Part shown: positions 44,701-54,816 of the stretch, piece by piece
Position numbering within the stretch: the stretch's first letter is position 1
How the letters are laid out: every line of letters starts with the position of its first letter
Origin: Beroe forskalii
Taxonomy: Eukaryota; Ctenophora; Nuda; Beroida; Beroidae
NCBI GenBank assembly: GCA_011033025.1
Contig: WFMF01000168.1
Coordinates: 299,998 to 363,997, forward strand
DNA length: 64,000 nucleotides
Direction: 5' to 3'
Notes under the pieces: model-generated
Database searches by the model: none
Told to the model about the DNA's origin: nothing
Seen by the model: the letters and a program-made list of their open reading frames with translations, nothing else
Program-made: the position numbers and the translations under genes

Positions 44701-47700
44701 TTTTGTTACTACCACATGTTCGTTCAATAGGCACTTTTGTATCACCAATACTACATTCTAGTCTATAATAATTACGTCACATTAAAGAGCTCTCCAATCG
44801 TGTTACATGTTAGTACATGATATATGACATTGTTATGAATAAGAGGTGTTCTGTGATATGAACAGTATTACATCCTCTCATTTCAGATGTGCCTTTGATA
44901 GATTTGTTTTGTTTTGTTGTGTGTACCCACGCTAAATCAGGACAGGACTCAGACTAGAGTCATGAAAAGATCGAACAACCCGTGCCCAGGGACACGGGAC
45001 AAGCAAGCTCCAGACTCGGATTAGAGCTTGACCGAACCCAGCACCCCGTGCTCCAACTCCTGTATTGGAGTATGGCTATTTTGTACCTTTCTATTTCTGC
45101 TTTAATTTTTTCACCTTTGCAGTCTGTGAAACCTACTTACTTTCTTTGCCCATATTAACTGCAATACTCGCTTAATGTCGGAAATATGCGTAACACCTCT
45201 TTTTTCCACACAAACAACATTCCTAAAACTTTTTACCTGCTTGCTTAAATTAAATACTCGGTATTTTTCGTTCAGCTGTAGACGCGGACGTGGCAGTTTA
45301 CCTATGTTATACTTATAGATCTATGTTATAGCTCTATGTTTTAGCTCTATTATAGGTAGTAGATACTCGCAGACCTATAACTCGTTATTAGCAATAATTG
45401 TTAATCCAACGTCCAGCTTTGAGTGAGGATTGGCCGATTGGAACTGAGAGCTGGTGTAGTTTAAGTTTCATTCAAACAGCTCATGTTTTCATAAAATTCC
45501 ATATTACGAAGACCCCATTATCTAATGGCTAATCTCCATTTATTCTTTTTGGTATGTGGTAGAGAGAGGATTTGGCAACGCAGGTATTGATTGCCTGTTA
45601 TCTATGACCGGAATTCAATACCTTTTTGGCCTTTATTTAGCCGGCCTTTTTTTTAGCAAAGAAAGATTTGCTCAAAAATAGCCACAAAAAGCATCTTATA
45701 CTGAAGTACTGAGTAGCAATCTAACATCAAGATTTAGGTCATTATCTGTTTCTATCTGTGTTATGTAAATTCATTAATTGTACTGTTAAATCCATTTGAC
45801 CGTCATAACATTGTAATGACAGTCGACAATTCAATTGAATTTAACAGTACAGAAGCCAAATAATAAAAATTACTTCGGAACAAAATAAACTGGCCTTTAA
45901 TTTAATCGGTCCCATTTTATTAGCCTTTTTACTGGTCCTTTGGACAAAATCTCCAAGTCGTTTTTGTCTAAATAAGGGCCAATAAAGTATACATTTTTTG
46001 GAGCTCTTCCAAGTTCCAAAAGCAAGGTTCTTAGGTCCATCGACTGTCGACGGTCGACAATTCAAAGTGCAACCTGAATTTTCAATGTTAACTAGTGTGA
46101 TCAGACATGATATGCCAAAAATTGAAAGTTGAATAATATGTGCTCTTGAGAGACGTGATCGGTGGTTCCTGAAATTTGAGATCGGCGAGTTGTTGACTGT
46201 GTTCTGTCACTGGGGTATGAAGATGGCAGCATTCTGAATAGACCCAAATACTCGAATATGCACAATCTAGGGTCTCAAAGCCGCGCACAATATCATTTCA
46301 GAGCTCGAATCATAGCTTCTGATCATTCCTTCAATCAATGATGCTATTGAGTCACTCTGGCCGGCATTCGGTCGGTAAATCGAGCACAGCCTAAAATAAA
46401 TCAAAGTGTTAGCTGTTAATTCACCATTCTTCCGGTAATTCTGGAGTACAGCGATCCTTTCAAATCCTGGGCGAAGGGTTAGAATGTGGGCTCAAAGTAA
46501 TTGTCAGTCAAACTGTAAAACTACACGTCATACCACACAAAAAGAACATAGACCAAAATACGTAAAAAATAATTTAAAGGTGCAAAAATGTAACTATTTT
46601 CAATTATTAATTTATTCATCATATATGTAGGAAACCTGAAACGTAAAAGTATTATAAGTTGAGGTTATTCACAAACTGATGAAAGTTTTAGGAGCTCATA
46701 TTTCTCAAGATACACAACATTTCTTCACCATTCACTCATTCAAGTGATGAAATCACGCTTTCTTAACTTTATTCAAGAAACGAACAAACTCTAAAACTAA
46801 AGAAAAAAAAAGAGTTTCACTCGCAATCAAATCACTCAAATCCAAGGGTTTACTTCAAAAATTCACTCCAAAAACCAAAAATTCCACTCAAGAGTCTACC
46901 TCTTGTACCACATCTATTTGATTAAGCCAGAAGACCAGCCCTAGAATGATGTAGTAGACGTAATGGAGGAGTGACCAAGGGACCTGACGGACTGAATTTA
47001 GTGGGGTAATCCCCTTCCACCCTAACGGGTATTCTGATGGACTGAATTCCAATGGGGGGCAATCCCCTCAACCCCCCAGGCCTACACCATAGACGATAGT
47101 AAATAGATCTTTTTTGGGCATTTTCTAATATAAAACTCATTGAAAATGCCCACTCTGTGTAATTCAGAGCTATATTGAATATAAGAATATAATAATTGTC
47201 TAATGACTCACGGAAGCTTTTAAAGGAGGGAAGAACTTCCTTCCTGAGCTGGCGTTACTGAGTAGCATGGAGTGGGTTTTGTTGGGAGTCTGGAACATTG
47301 AGACGTTGAAGTCCGCATCCGCTTCTTGCATCTCCTGCAGATGAAATAGGGAAATAAGGTTACAATTTCTGGGATGCAACGATTAGTATCAACCTTCTTT
47401 GCTGCTTAAAACGGTTAAAAGTCGAAATTAAAACAGAAGAAACCTTATAATTTCCATGAGAACATCTTCCTCGCAAGAAACATTCTTTGAAAACATGTGC
47501 GCGCACGGAAGAAATAGTTGGGTAATATGCCGTCGTCATCATAGCGCAATGGAATAAGTTGATGACCCTTCAAAATCCCCGTTTTTATTTGGTTCTCATC
47601 CTTTCCACGACCTTTCCAAATAGGTGAATTCACTTACTCCGTTGAAAAATTTTTGCGCGCGGTATTTAGGAATGAAATAAACTTCGTACCCTCTCAGCAT

Positions 47701-50700
47701 TCCTCTGTTCCTCGAGTTTCTTCTCTTTGTTGAGTTGTTCCAGGAGCTTGTGTTCTGTCTCTTCCAAGGCTTGTTTCAGAGACTTGACAGTGGCTTCCGT
47801 CTCTTTGATCTTAGTGTTGCTTTGGGCAGCAGCGAGACCTGAAGAGATAGAAAAATGCAGCACTTGTTTTCGTTTTAAAAGAACATTTTCCCGCGCCTAT
47901 AGCTTTATGGGGTCCATTTTGGGATAGTTCTCGAGGGCGCAACCCGCGTATGTATCCGGTTTAGACCCGCAGCCCACACGGCGAGAGTTTAAACCAACAT
48001 GCCCATCTGATCAAGCAACTGTCCATCTATAAATCTTCAGAGATTAAATCTTCAGAGGTCAACACACTGCTGACATTAAACCAACTATACAACTAACTAA
48101 ACGGATAAAGATACCTTTGTTGGTGGCAAATGATAGGAAGTGTTCTAACAGGTACTTGCAGTCTGACAACGTGCTGCTGTCAATGATATCCTGACAGGGA
48201 GAGACATGGGTTATGGTGAAGGATATTCATCGATATAGCCAAGGATTTAAATTTTCGTACGAGCCCCCCATTAATTGTGACATATTATATCAATCCCCAC
48301 TTTCTCAAGTTTTGGTAGCTTCAAAGAGCAAACATACAAAAACTGCATGTCGATCGGGGTCGATTGTTCATGGTATTCACCACTCCCCTCCCTAACTACC
48401 TGTAGGTCGATGGTGTCGCCCCCCTCTCTCCCATCCATCATCTCCACAATATCAGACTGGTGCTCGTTTATGCTCTCCTGGAGGTACTCCACTTGGGCAC
48501 TCAGCCCCTCAATGTTTTCATCCATTTCCTGCAATTTCTCGTCGTTCGGAAGAGGGGGGTGGGAATTACGATGAGATCAGCAGGATTCAAATTGAGAAAA
48601 GTGGATGATGCAAAGTGCAAACCTTATCGGAAATAACTTGGGCGGACATAATTATGGGTGCAATAGAAGATCATTACAAAATTCGAAAATTTGTGGAAAA
48701 TTGAATATTTCGTCTACAGTAATGGATTGCAACCTATGTATGATTTCAATGCGTACTTTTTCAAATTTTGCAAGGGAGGTGGCGCAAATCGCCGCCGAGT
48801 AAGCTACGTATTCAATACTTTATTATTCTAGCAAGCCCAAAGGGCCTGCTAATTATAAATAATCCTCACTTACCGGAGTATCTTCCTTGAGGAGTTTATC
48901 CTCGCTTACCGGAGTATCTTCCTTGAGAAGTTTATCCTTAGCTTTGATGTAGTGATCCAGGTCCTTCTCCATCTTCTCCCTCTCCTTCACCAGCCTGTCC
49001 ATGTCAGCCTCCATCTGGGACACTGTGTGCTTCCTGATCACGTTCTGAGGGGAGGAGGGGATTAAAAAGGAAGAATTCAAAGGAAAATTTGAAGGATTAT
49101 GAGGAAATTGAGGATGGAATAGAAATGAAATTAAGGATCAAGTTACAAGAACAAATGTACACTATCGATATCATCATAAAACTAGTAATCTTTCAGCGAC
49201 CATCCCTCAAAAAATAATAAAACACTATAATTGCCAAGTTCCACAAAACTCCAAAAAACTCCAAACCTGGCATATCCTCTTCTCGATCTGGTTCCACTTG
49301 TTCCTGGCAGAGAAGGACGAGTACTGAGAAGACAACCTCCTGTTATGTCTCTCCTCAGGTTGCTCAGGCTCAACAGCCTGCTGGTTTACCAGCTTCCTGC
49401 GCGCTGCTGCCTTCTTCGTCACCTAGTAGAGACGCATAGGACTTTAAATGCCGGATTTTTTTTTGCATTTTTGTACCTCCCATGGTCCAATATGCATAAA
49501 ACTTGATAATATGGAGCACTGAGATAACCTCAAGTGAATAACTAAAAAGTTTATAAAAAAAGCCCATTTTATCCCAATTTTATGGGCAGTTCAATTTGTC
49601 TCTACTAACCATCGTGTTTTTCTGCTTCTTCATCATCTTGATCTCCTCCTGCTTCCTCTTCAGGACCAAGTCCTTGGATTTCTGCTCCATTTGCAACTTC
49701 TTGATCGTTGTTACCTGTAGCAAACGACCGGTTACCATTTCTCAATGAATCCTGTTATGGTTTCGGTTGGCTTAGAACGCCCAGTTATTTCATATTTCGG
49801 TTTTGGTTCAGTTAACCGACCGTTTCTCCCTGAATGTTTAATTGTTCGGTTAACCGGTCCAAGTTACCTGTTTCTGTTTATCGCGTTGGAGCTTCACGAT
49901 TTCCTGCTGCTTCTTCAGTTCAGCTTTCTTCGATTTAGCGGTATCCTCCTTCAACTGCCTCATCAGCTTCACCTTATTCTTCTTCATCTGCGTTAGCTCA
50001 GTCTGCATTGTCTTCAGCGTCTTCTCGTGCTCTTTATTCGTCCTAACCAGACGGTCATGTTCTCTGGCGGCTGACTTCAGTCTCTTCATCTCCTGCTCCA
50101 TATCTTTGAGTTTCTTAGCGTAGTGGTCGGATTTAGTCTTTATTTCCTCCTTGTTCTTGTTGCTGTCTCCTTTGTTCTTCAGACTAGTCATAACTTTGTC
50201 TCGCTCATCACACGTCACCTGAGAGAACGCACTTCATTATTATGTTCAAGTGCGAGGAGAAAACAAGCCAAATCAGGTCAATGACCGATCTGCTCAACGG
50301 ACCCTAATTCGATGAATCAAACCGCAGATTATTGACTCACCCAAATAATTCGCAGATTGGAATTATTTGGGTGATTGAATAATCCGCGGATAGCTTCATT
50401 CACTATACAGTTTGTAGTACACTTCAAGAAGTCACCTGTATCTGGTTCTGTAGGAGGTTGAGTTTTTCCTCATACTGCTGTTTCATCGCCAGGATCTTCT
50501 TCTGGCTCTTCTCCAACTCCTCCACCAGCTTCTGCTTGATAGAGATCTCATCTGCAAGATCTGCCAGGTTCTCCTCCATGTGTTGGATCTTCTCTGCTTC
50601 CAACTTCTCTTCAGGGTCTTCCGAGTCTGAATCCTTGTCATCCTCGCCCTCGTGATTCTGTGGGGAGGGGGTGTTTGGGTGAGGTATGGATGGAAGTTAT

Positions 50701-51643
50701 GTTTCCGACATACCTGACGAGCCCTTGATAAGGCTCCTGACCCTCTGCACCCAGGCCCAATAAGTGTTTTGAGATTGATTTTAATGTTCTATATTCTAGA
50801 CGTATCACTACGAGTACTTACAGGGCAGACATTCAATAATGATAAACAATCACAACCCTACGCAAAGCATTGCACTTAATTCTGCGCACCAGTAAAAAGT
50901 TTTCCAAACGCAAGGAAATAACCTGAATGATCTCCCCTATCGTCTCCTCGTCCTCGTCCTCCAGATTAATGAAGTTGTTCTCGCAGTCCATCTCCTCCTC
51001 ACTATCCTCCTCCTCCTCTTCCTCCTCTATGTTCTCTTTATTCTCGTCGTTATCTACCCGGGTTTGCTCAGCGTCTTTCATGTGCTCCAACTTAGAACTG
51101 CGGGGGAAGTCGAGCTAAATTTACATATTATTGAATCTATGATGTTTAACAAATTTTGTAATTTGTCAGAGTATTTAACACCCTGAAGAGTCTTTCGATT
51201 CGCCAATTTCAACTTAGAACTGTAGTGGGTTCTTGGGATCATGAAACAATTGGGGTGGTCATGGTGGACAAATTTTATTATATGATTACGAGTTTTACAC
51301 CTAGAAAAAGTCTTAGGAATACCACCAAAATTCAAAATACAAATAGTTTGATTGCAGCATTGAGAAAATTTATCGATGAACGCAATAGGCCAAAAAACGA
51401 GCACCCACCGTTTAGCCATAGTCTTTTCCAGATCACACTTGGCCTCCCTGATCACCTCGTTAATACTATCGTTCATCATGGTAGAAGGAGTTGCCATCAT
51501 GGAGAGTCTACTGGTAGGAGGACCCTTCTGTCGTGGAGTTCTGAGAGTGGCAGCACTGTCCTTCTCAAGGAGCTGGGTTCGCAGGGTCTCTATCTCCTTG
51601 ATGTAACCTTGCACCATCTCAGTCATGTCAGTTTCTCCGGAGG
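30447..51643 (-). CDS. KIF21: KIF21-type kinesin, C-terminal part (coiled coil and WD40)
   Basis: The visible exons run 51409-51643, 50923-51097, 50436-50657, 49868-50218, 49610-49714, 49267-49422, 48874-49044, 48400-48528, 48115-48190, 47690-47838, 47212-47334, then 41626-41752, 41290-41404, 41006-41166, about 32215-32335, 31412-31582, 30927-31080 and 30447-30556 (stop). The first begins [20 protein letters not shown], the KIF21 stalk signature (VQGY-x-KEIE-x-LR). An acidic stretch, long coiled coil and seven-bladed WD40 domain follow in the KIF21 order. KIF21 proteins are microtubule-binding kinesins that restrain plus-end growth. The motor domain should precede 51643 but is not in the window. 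Phases indicate at least one missing exon between 47212 and 41752. One WD40 blade, between 32215 and 31582, was not found. Confidence 0.9.
31090..31215. repeat. Tandem repeat 'gtgtgttgtcatg'
   Basis: About five copies of a roughly 20-bp unit 'tcatggtaacagtgtgttg' in the KIF21 intron, beginning about 10 bp from the acceptor of exon 30927-31080. Confidence 0.7.
31258..31411. repeat. 16-bp tandem repeat touching a KIF21 donor site
   Basis: About nine units of 'ggtgtcaaggtgatct'. The array ends in 'ggtgtcaaccca', which is the minus-strand donor 'gtgggttgacacc' of exon 31412-31582, so the donor's first intron bases belong to the repeat. Confidence 0.85.
31741..31975 (-). pseudogene. Decayed duplicate of a KIF21 WD40 exon and its flank
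   Basis: Bases 31741-31975 repeat the order of motifs found at 31480-31740: 'ctatgtcc', 'agggtggca', 'gatcgtagagct', 'aggaaaaagcagggg', 'gaaagaatca', 'aagacatg' and 'aatttaactgagaacc'. The exon-like part no longer encodes the WD40 residues and its acceptor is lost. It lies where the missing WD40 blade exon would be expected. Confidence 0.5.
32791..33688 (-). CDS. Secreted galectin-like protein 1 (nested gene)
   Basis: Exon 1 33634-33688 encodes a signal peptide ([18 protein letters not shown]). Exon 2 32791-33281 joins in phase 1 and ends at a stop, for 181 residues. After DCL and a CDAPGI motif comes a galectin-type beta-sandwich. The best match is [20 protein letters not shown] followed by PVDLERL and LFIGRD, which corresponds to the galectin core 'F-x-V-x-VNG-x-x-x-x-x-F-x-x-R-L ... 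L-x-I-x-GD'. The canonical sugar-binding H-N-P-R motif is not visible. It lies in a KIF21 intron on the same strand. Confidence 0.65.
33700..34460. other. Spacer between galectin-like genes 1 and 2
   Basis: No gene. It contains a fold-back with 'gtgcgagttgatcttataaactcgcacgc' near 34210 and 'ctaaaacacctgaatttgcc' facing its partial inverse near 34350. Confidence 0.45.
34469..35388 (-). CDS. Secreted galectin-like protein 2 (nested gene)
   Basis: Exon 1 35328-35388 gives the signal peptide [20 protein letters not shown]. Exon 2 34469-35130 joins in phase 1, for 240 residues. The body reads [26 protein letters not shown] and [20 protein letters not shown] then PVDLDRL. It carries about 45 extra C-terminal residues compared with gene 3, ending IVVNNR; this may reflect loss of the ancestral stop. 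Sequence is very close to gene 3, so the pair arose by recent tandem duplication. Confidence 0.65.
36389..37219 (-). CDS. Secreted galectin-like protein 3 (nested gene)
   Basis: Exon 1 37159-37219 gives the signal peptide [20 protein letters not shown]. Exon 2 36389-36921 joins in phase 1, for 197 residues. It contains [22 protein letters not shown], a GGWGNE segment that recalls the W-G-x-E of galectin carbohydrate sites, and [20 protein letters not shown] with PVDLDRL and YLTIGG. The H-x-NPR motif is replaced by LSFNILDT. Function is inferred only from fold similarity; ligand unknown. Confidence 0.65.
37225..38790. other. Spacer between galectin-like genes 3 and 4
   Basis: No gene. It resembles the region upstream of gene 2 (35400-36070) in places, for example 'ggcttgctcaatcataaatgcacatattc' type sequence and 'cgggtgactcagaagggtttgagagaatgga', so 5' flanks were duplicated along with the genes. 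A repeat of 'tagtatggtattaaaaa' (four units) is at 38520-38588. Confidence 0.5.
38795..39512 (-). pseudogene. Galectin-like gene 4, two frameshifts
   Basis: A signal peptide exon (39458-39512, [18 protein letters not shown]) is followed by acceptor 'cccaccag' at 39286 in the correct phase, giving KLSDCL. The homologous protein then continues in a second frame ([17 protein letters not shown]) and again in a third frame ([12 protein letters not shown] ... [20 protein letters not shown]). Each jump equals one missing base, near 39260 ('ggcccctccc') and near 39140. A donor 'CCCAG|gtaagt' at about 38819 suggests a further exon. It is either a recent pseudogene or the result of base-calling gaps in C-rich tracts. 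Confidence 0.6.
39520..40800. other. KIF21 intron, part without genes
   Basis: No exon. Contains a fold-back element near 40063-40160: arms 'gccgcgcaagaaaaatagg' and its inverse around 'atgatgtcattatcatag ... gtagtgagttgatgacg'. Confidence 0.5.
40801..41005 (-). repeat. Repeated exon end plus donor plus X-box (KIF21)
   Basis: Directly 3' of the blade 2 exon there are two more copies of its last about 50 nt with the donor (CTGCAG|gttag). They lie at 40909-40960 and, more decayed, at 40820-40870. GTTACCATGGTAAC palindromes separate them. The copies contain disrupting changes (a TGA in the first), so they are not coding, but they present extra donor-like sites. Confidence 0.75.
41342..41355 (+). 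promoter_or_regulatory. X-box palindrome inside a KIF21 coding exon
   Basis: GTTACCATGGTAAC occurs in the blade 1 exon, where it encodes VTMVTG on the minus strand. It is identical to the unit of the intronic arrays. Confidence 0.5.
41890..42050. repeat. 20-bp tandem repeat 'cagtagcacagatatcaatt'
   Basis: About eight units with point changes in a KIF21 intron. Confidence 0.85.
42543..42599. mobile_element. Short CCAAT fold-back element
   Basis: Left arm 'acattgaccaatcagcgcg' and right arm 'ggcgttgattggtcaatgt' are inverted copies. A relative lies at about 42797-42860, with looser relatives near 40030, 43405, 27225 and 30206. Both arms carry the CCAAT-box core. Confidence 0.5.
42661..42735. 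repeat. Long hairpin with 18-20 bp arms
   Basis: 'tgcgcggcgtaagtttgc' at 42661-42678 is perfectly inverted at 42718-42735. The loop contains a second small palindrome 'agacatgttatttatatgtct'. Confidence 0.7.
44450..44642. repeat. 60-61-bp tandem repeat with 'agacgtgat..atcacgtct' palindromes
   Basis: 'aaatcacgtct' ends at 44460, 44520, 44581 and 44641. Each unit also has 'gctgagcgtggcaaaatgct'. The junction between units is a palindrome. Confidence 0.8.
47212..51643 (-). CDS. KIF21: KIF21 stalk: eleven coiled-coil exons
   Basis: After the first exon (77 codons) comes an acidic exon 50923-51097 with [14 protein letters not shown]. Exon 50436-50657 reads [20 protein letters not shown], which matches the family's L-A-x-x-x-x-EI-x-IKQKLI-x-ELE segment. 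Exon 49868-50218 (117 codons) is a highly charged coiled coil with [15 protein letters not shown]. Exons 49610-49714 and 49267-49422 continue it, the latter with [14 protein letters not shown]. Exon 48874-49044 has [16 protein letters not shown]. Exons 48400-48528 and 48115-48190 ([18 protein letters not shown]) follow, then 47690-47838 and 47212-47334. Every border is GT-AG and phases agree. Confidence 0.9.
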
Positions 51644-51780
51644 CTGTAGGGAAAGGGTGTTATTATCATAGATTGTAATGGTGAATTGATGATGTCATGT
51701 CAATGAAAAGCGCGTTCACAGGACATCTTTCAAGAAATTTTGACAAGAAATCATGTCATCATGACCGTCTCAAATGATTT

Positions 51781-52965
51781 CCGCCGGATAGCAGTGTTAC
51801 CGTGCCTCACTCCTCACTCCTCAGGAAGGGCGCCGGATAGCAGTGTTACCATACCTCACTCCTCACTCCTCAGGAAGGGCGCGGATAGCAGTGCTACCGT
51901 ACCTCACTCCTCACTCCTCAGGAAGGGCGCCGGATAGCAGTGTTACCGTACCTCACTCCTCACTCCTCCTCAGGAAGGGCGCCGGATAGCAGTGTTACTG
52001 TACTCACCTCACTCCTCAGGAAGGGCGCCGGATAGCAGAGTTACCGTACCTCACTCCTCAGGAAAGGCGCCGGATAGCAGTGTAACCGTACCTCACTCCT
52101 CTCTCCTCAGGATGGGCGCCGGATAGCAGTGTTACCATACCTCACTCCTCTCTCCTCAGGAAGGGCGCCGGATAGCAGTGTTACCGTACCTCACTCCTCA
52201 CTCCTCAGGAAGGGCGCCGGATAGCAGTGTTACCGTACCTCACTCCTCACTCCCAGGAAGGGCGCCGGATAGCAGTGCTACCGTACCTCACTCCTCACAA
52301 CTCAGGAAGGGCGCCGGATAGCAGTGTTACCGTACCTCACTCCTCACTCCTCAGGAAGGGCGCCGGATAGCAGTGTTACCGTACCTCCTCCTCACTCCTC
52401 AGGAAGGGCGCCGGATAGCAGTGCTACGTGCCTCACTCCTCACTCCTCAGGAAGGGCGCCGGATAGCAGTGTTACCGTACCTCACTCCTCACTCCTCAGG
52501 AAGGGCGCCGGATAGCAGTGTTACCGTACCTCATTCCTCACTCCTCAGGAAGGGCGCCGGATAGCAGTGCTACCGTACCTCACTCCTCACTCCTCAGGAT
52601 GGGCGCCGGATAGCAGTGCTACCGTACCTCACTCCTCACTCCTCAGGAAGGGCGCCGGATAGCAGTGCTACCGTACCTCACTCCTCACTCCTCAGGAAGG
52701 GCGCCGGATAGCAGTGTTACCGTACCTCACTCCTCACTCCTCAGGAAGCGCGCCAGATAGCAGTGCTACCGTACCTCACTCCTCACTCCTCAGGAAGGGC
52801 GCCGGATAGCAGTGTTACCGTACCTCACTCCTCACCCCTCAGGAAGGGCGCCGGATAGCAGTGTTACCGTACCTCACTCCTCACTCCTCAGGAAGGGCGC
52901 CGGATAGCAGTGTTACCGTACCTCACTCCTCAGGAAGGGCGCCGGATAGCAGTGCTACCGTACGA
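51781..52965 (+). repeat. 49-bp minisatellite (type B), reverse orientation, about 25 units
   Basis: Units such as 'ggaagggcgccggatagcag', 'tgttaccgtacctcactcct' and 'cactcctca' are the exact reverse complement of the type B unit at 5560-9170. They are much more uniform than there. On this strand each unit reads a pyrimidine tract ending in 'cctcag', an acceptor-like signal. The array ends 8 bp before the acceptor of the filamin-like exon. Confidence 0.95.
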
Positions 52966-52973
52966 GTGTCCAG

Positions 52974-54816
52974 CTCTCCGAGGGGAGTATATTCTGGTGG
53001 TAAAGTTCTGTGGGTCAAGCAACATCATAGCTGGGAGTGCTTCCTGCCACGACGCTCAGGTAAACATTCAAACAGGGATAAACCGTGAACTAGTAATACT
53101 GTGAAAAGGGATAAAATAGTTAACACTTTAACAGTTATTCAGTTCAAACTAGTGAATAAAACAGTAAAAAGCGATACAGTAAACATCAAATAGCAACAAA
53201 TAAATTGCTCAGATGAAAAGTGCGTAAAATAACGGGCCAAGAGTACATACTTGCACTACATATCAATTGAAAAGTACGCAAGTAAATAGTATCGAATACC
53301 TATTTACTGTTCAATACATTTAGTCACAATTTTTCAAATTTTGTATTTCCTGCAATGAAGCAGTGAAGCAGTTGCAGTGATAATTGAAACAGCCAAATTG
53401 CCCCAAAATTGTAGATGATTTTTTGTTCGTTTTAATGTGTGTCAATCTAGAACGTTTGAAATGACATAATAAATGACATGGTTACGAGAAACTAAAATTT
53501 CAAATTTGCGTACTTTTCTTAAGATCTTAACAATAGCTAGGGTTATTCTAGAAGTACGTACTGCAGTAAAGGGCAAACTTAAACTCGCAAACTAGTGATA
53601 AATTAAAAGTTACAATGACATAAAATAAACGATGGACAGCGAGTAGTGACGCAGTCACAAAACAGAGTGTAGCAGTGTGAATGTACACGCGCAATGACAG
53701 ACTGAAGAGTTTAGTAAGAGGAAAAAGTGCAAACCGGGATATTACGCACGAGTGGCCGAAGGCCCGAGTGTGAAAAATCGCATAAGAAACCGATGAAGAA
53801 GGCCGAGGTTTTTAATGCTGAGGTTTGCACTTTTTACGAGTTATTAAACCGAATTATGCACCGACCTAACTTGTTAAAATGGGGATAATTTCAAACTGAA
53901 ACACCAGGAAGCGTTTCAAAGTATGATATGAAGGTAGAACTGGCTCTATCGTGCGAAGTAAATTAATACGCACTGTTCCACTGCACCATAATAAATTATT
54001 ATCAACTAGGCAGTGCGAAATAAATCAAGATTTTTGCACTACATAATAATAATTTATTACGAACGGTACACTGGTGCCTATAGGGATTTTGAAACACTGC
54101 AGAAACATGCTCGATAGGTGCATACTATAAGTATGATCCGGATATGATAATTGATTGGTGCTAAGAACGTAATATGAAATAGTAAAAATTCGAAAAAAGA
54201 TTTCTGAATTGCATTCCAAAAGCTTATATTAGTAAGAAATCAGATTTCTTACTGAAATCATATTCCATTCCTATATATCGGATTTTGATTTCAGTCATCT
54301 CAAGCATTTGATTGAATATTTTCGAACCCTTGGAATTGGTACCGAATGAAAATACCTCGGCACCTCTCTGAGTGATGTTTCATGATATCATTGTGTGGCA
54401 ATAATAGCTGTCGAAACACGACGGCACATCAGTCTGGGACGGGAAATCCCCGCTTTGAAGCTTGACTGTAGACCTTTTTATAATGTACCCATTATATACG
54501 CTAGAATATAATGATTTCAATTCAATCAAATTTGTAGAATATAGTCCCTGCCGCGGTATAAATAGCGGCGGGGTACGAAGCGTCTACAATACGTTACCTT
54601 CACATGACCACCCCGTTCTTTATGTTATAAGTGCCTTACCTTTTGCAGATCATCTCCACGGCCCAGGAGAAGGTGGTGGCGCGGGTTGACGGCTTCCGGC
54701 GGTCCGTCTCCGCTCTGGCGGTCTCCGAAACGGGAAAAGTGGCGGTCGCCGGGGGTGCGCCGTACATTTCCTTCGTTGAAACCATGACAACGCCCTTCTT
54801 CCTAGAAGAGACATAG
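52974..54816 (+). CDS. Plus-strand gene end, filamin-domain-like (two exons)
   Basis: Exon 52974-53059 lies between 'gtgtccag' and 'cag|gtaaac'. It reads LRGEYILVVKFCGSSNIIAG then SASCHDAQ, which resembles the end of a filamin immunoglobulin-like repeat (GEYTLVVKW ... IPGSPF). The exon 54649-54816, after 'taccttttgcag', joins in phase and reads IISTAQEKVVARVDGFRRSV then SALAVSETGKVAVAGG to a stop at 54814-54816. Both are G+C-rich relative to the region. Upstream exons are not identified and would have to overlap the antisense KIF21 gene or lie elsewhere. The second exon is also open on the minus strand between splice-like signals, so its strand is not certain. Confidence 0.35.
53060..54648. 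other. Putative intron, no gene
   Basis: AT-rich unique sequence. A perfect TATA-box sequence 'tataaatag' lies at 54557-54565 in a locally G+C-rich setting, but no start codon of a convincing gene follows it before 54649. Confidence 0.35.
54557..54565 (+). promoter_or_regulatory. TATA-box-like sequence
   Basis: 'tataaatag' flanked by 'ccgcgg' and 'cggcgggg' is a consensus TATA element. If used, transcription would start near 54587-54595, about 60 bp before the G+C-rich exon at 54649. Confidence 0.25.

Larger units (their letters stand above)
41753..47211. other. Large KIF21 intron(s), probably with an unseen linker exon
   Basis: Exon phases require at least one coding exon here (length 1 modulo 3), but I could not identify it. 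Contents seen: a 20-bp repeat at 41890-42050; CCAAT fold-backs at 42543-42599 and about 42797-42860; a palindrome at 42661-42735; a direct repeat 'gagatccacagggcga' at 42930 and 43074; three related 'acctctggttggagaaatagc' blocks at 43540-43770; and a 60-bp repeat at 44450-44642. Confidence 0.5.

Noticed and set aside
51740..53104. Plus-strand ORFs with the same repeated peptide
   Set aside because: Readings of the reverse-oriented array. Only the sequence after 52974 has exon-like features.
54645..54803. Minus-strand reading of the G+C-rich exon (MVSTKEMYGAPPATATF...)
   Set aside because: It has acceptable splice-like borders but its phase does not fit the KIF21 stalk exon downstream. The plus-strand reading joins the filamin-like exon in phase. 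Not fully excluded.
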